A DNA stretch of 64,000 bases from Elmis aenea. Lineage: Eukaryota; Arthropoda; Insecta; Coleoptera; Elmidae. The stretch spans positions 23,023,674 through 23,087,673 of the forward strand of contig OX393579.1 in NCBI GenBank assembly GCA_947652605.1, written 5' to 3'. Of this stretch, positions 63,066 to 64,000 are shown piece after piece; the first letter of the stretch is position 1; the number at the start of each line of letters is the position of its first letter. Made by a program: the position numbers and the translations under genes. The notes beneath the pieces were generated by a model, which made no database searches, was not told the origin of the DNA, and saw nothing but the letters and a program-made list of their open reading frames with translations.

Positions 63066-63837
63066 CAGGGTGGGCAAATTTCGATGTTTTGATAGGGAAT
63101 CTCGGTAACTATAAGAGGTATCAAAAAACGGACCGCACATCCTCGATCTCTTTTTTCGAGAAAAAGTTAATGGTAAAAACAAAAATTGATTATCGTCTTT
63201 TGTTTTCGAGTTATCGCCGATAACTCGATTTTTCGACTTTTCGTTTTATGACTGTATCTCGCTTGTTTATGAAAATAAACGAAGATAATTTTGACGTTCT
63301 AACTTCGTAACTTGTACCAAATGAGTTTTAAAGGTTTTGCACCTTGTTTTGTTTTTGTTTTCACAGCCTACTATAATTTTGTTTCGAAAAAAAACTAAAA
63401 AACCTCCGTAACTTGCGTATTATTAAAAATAAATACATCAACCTTATATTTTTGGAATGCCAAAAAAATAAGGAATTTAAATAAGTCATAGTCAACTATG
63501 GGTTCCATTTAAAAAAATACAACTTTATGTCACAACTCAAATTTCTGATTTTTTTTTGAAAAATTGACTACGCCACTGCATTTCTATCAAAAAAGTGCCT
63601 GTAGAACGTCAAAATTATTTTTGTTTATTTTCATAAACAGGCGAGATACAGTCATAAAACGAAAAGTCGAAAAATCGAGTTATCGCTGATAACTCGAAAA
63701 CAAAAGACGATAACGAATTTTAGTTTTCACCATTAACTTTTTCTCGAAAAAAGAGATCGAGGATGCGCGGTCCGTTTTTTGATACCTCTTATAGTTACCG
63801 AGATTCCCTATTAAAACATCGAAATTTGCCCACCCTG
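63066..63837. mobile_element. TA-flanked palindromic MITE, CAGGGTGGGCAAATTTCG family (772 bp)
   Basis: Ends CAGGGTGGGCAAATTTCGAT and ATCGAAATTTGCCCACCCTG are flanked by TA (63064-63065, 63838-63839). Both arms carry CCTCGATCTCTTTTTTCGAG and GATAACTCGA in inverted order. The internal motif is present at 63490 (CATAGTCAACTATGGGTTCC). This is the most symmetrical copy in the window and the same family as 4323-5420. The last 160 bases of the window show nothing recognised. Confidence 0.9.
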
Positions 63838-64000
63838 TACATGAATAAAAGCATGAACCACGATGGGATTATTACACGCATGCGCTGTTTACAACTAACG
63901 TAGCCTCTGCTAGCTATGCATCGCCCTATCAACCCCATCTAGTACTGGTTTTTTAAGACGTTGACGCTTGCGGTGAACAAATTTCTATGAACCCAATACG

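Noticed and set aside
46528..64000. Further 72-nt LRR exons upstream of 46456
   Set aside because: I scanned for the ttac-72-ct spacing with Leu/Asn pattern on - and found none convincing; they are probably beyond the window, though a diverged exon could have been missed.

Overview
The window is AT-rich insect nuclear DNA: two recognisable host genes embedded in transposable elements. The organism call rests on the host genes (an animal Sec61-alpha exon and an invertebrate-type LGR receptor) and on the element types (piggyBac, mariner, hAT, Harbinger, a single-ORF LINE). A beetle or another holometabolous insect with a large genome seems likely, but that part is inference.

Host genes. (1) The 3' part of the Sec61-alpha translocon gene lies on + at 2772-3850, with its 3'UTR and polyA signals near 4247-4273; its first about 118 codons are upstream of the window. 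(2) On -, nine exons of a type C leucine-rich-repeat GPCR (relaxin-receptor/Lgr3/Lgr4/GRL101-like) run from 46527 down to 14594. They are three exact 72-nt LRR exons, the hinge exon, TM1-2, TM3-ECL2, TM5-6, TM7 and a short tail. All junctions join in phase. The N-terminal part (LDLa and earlier LRRs in this family) must lie beyond 64 kb or was not recognised. The two genes are convergent.

Intergenic 4.3-14.4 kb. A TA-flanked hairpin element is followed by one degenerate 8.3-kb piggyBac composite (TTAA at 5569 and 13892). The piggyBac has been hit by two PIF/Harbinger elements that share one TTA target, several hATs, a 9-bp-TSD MULE-like element and a TA hairpin.

LGR introns 14.6-46.5 kb. These hold fossil mariners, a piggyBac MITE, a full-length 3.2-kb LINE with 14-bp target duplications and a long ORF (21273-24224), a hAT with a BED-like finger, a stack of nested palindromes (30.6-33.5 kb), a 200-bp direct repeat around a TA element, and a non-autonomous LTR element with identical 466-bp LTRs inside a minisatellite-ended foldback element. 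A degenerate mariner is also present.

Upstream of the LGR exons, 46.5-64 kb. I see no gene. There are nested hATs (one with perfect GTTTTGAC duplications), an inverted 5'-5' duplication of a mariner transposase, and several TA-flanked palindromic elements.

The recurring theme is palindromic elements with ends like CAGGGTG/CCGGGTG flanked by TA. Families with different ends share an internal motif of about 40 bp (TTTAAATGGnAACCATAG, then TTGGCTATGACTTATTTAAA). All positions were read by eye; no database search was possible.
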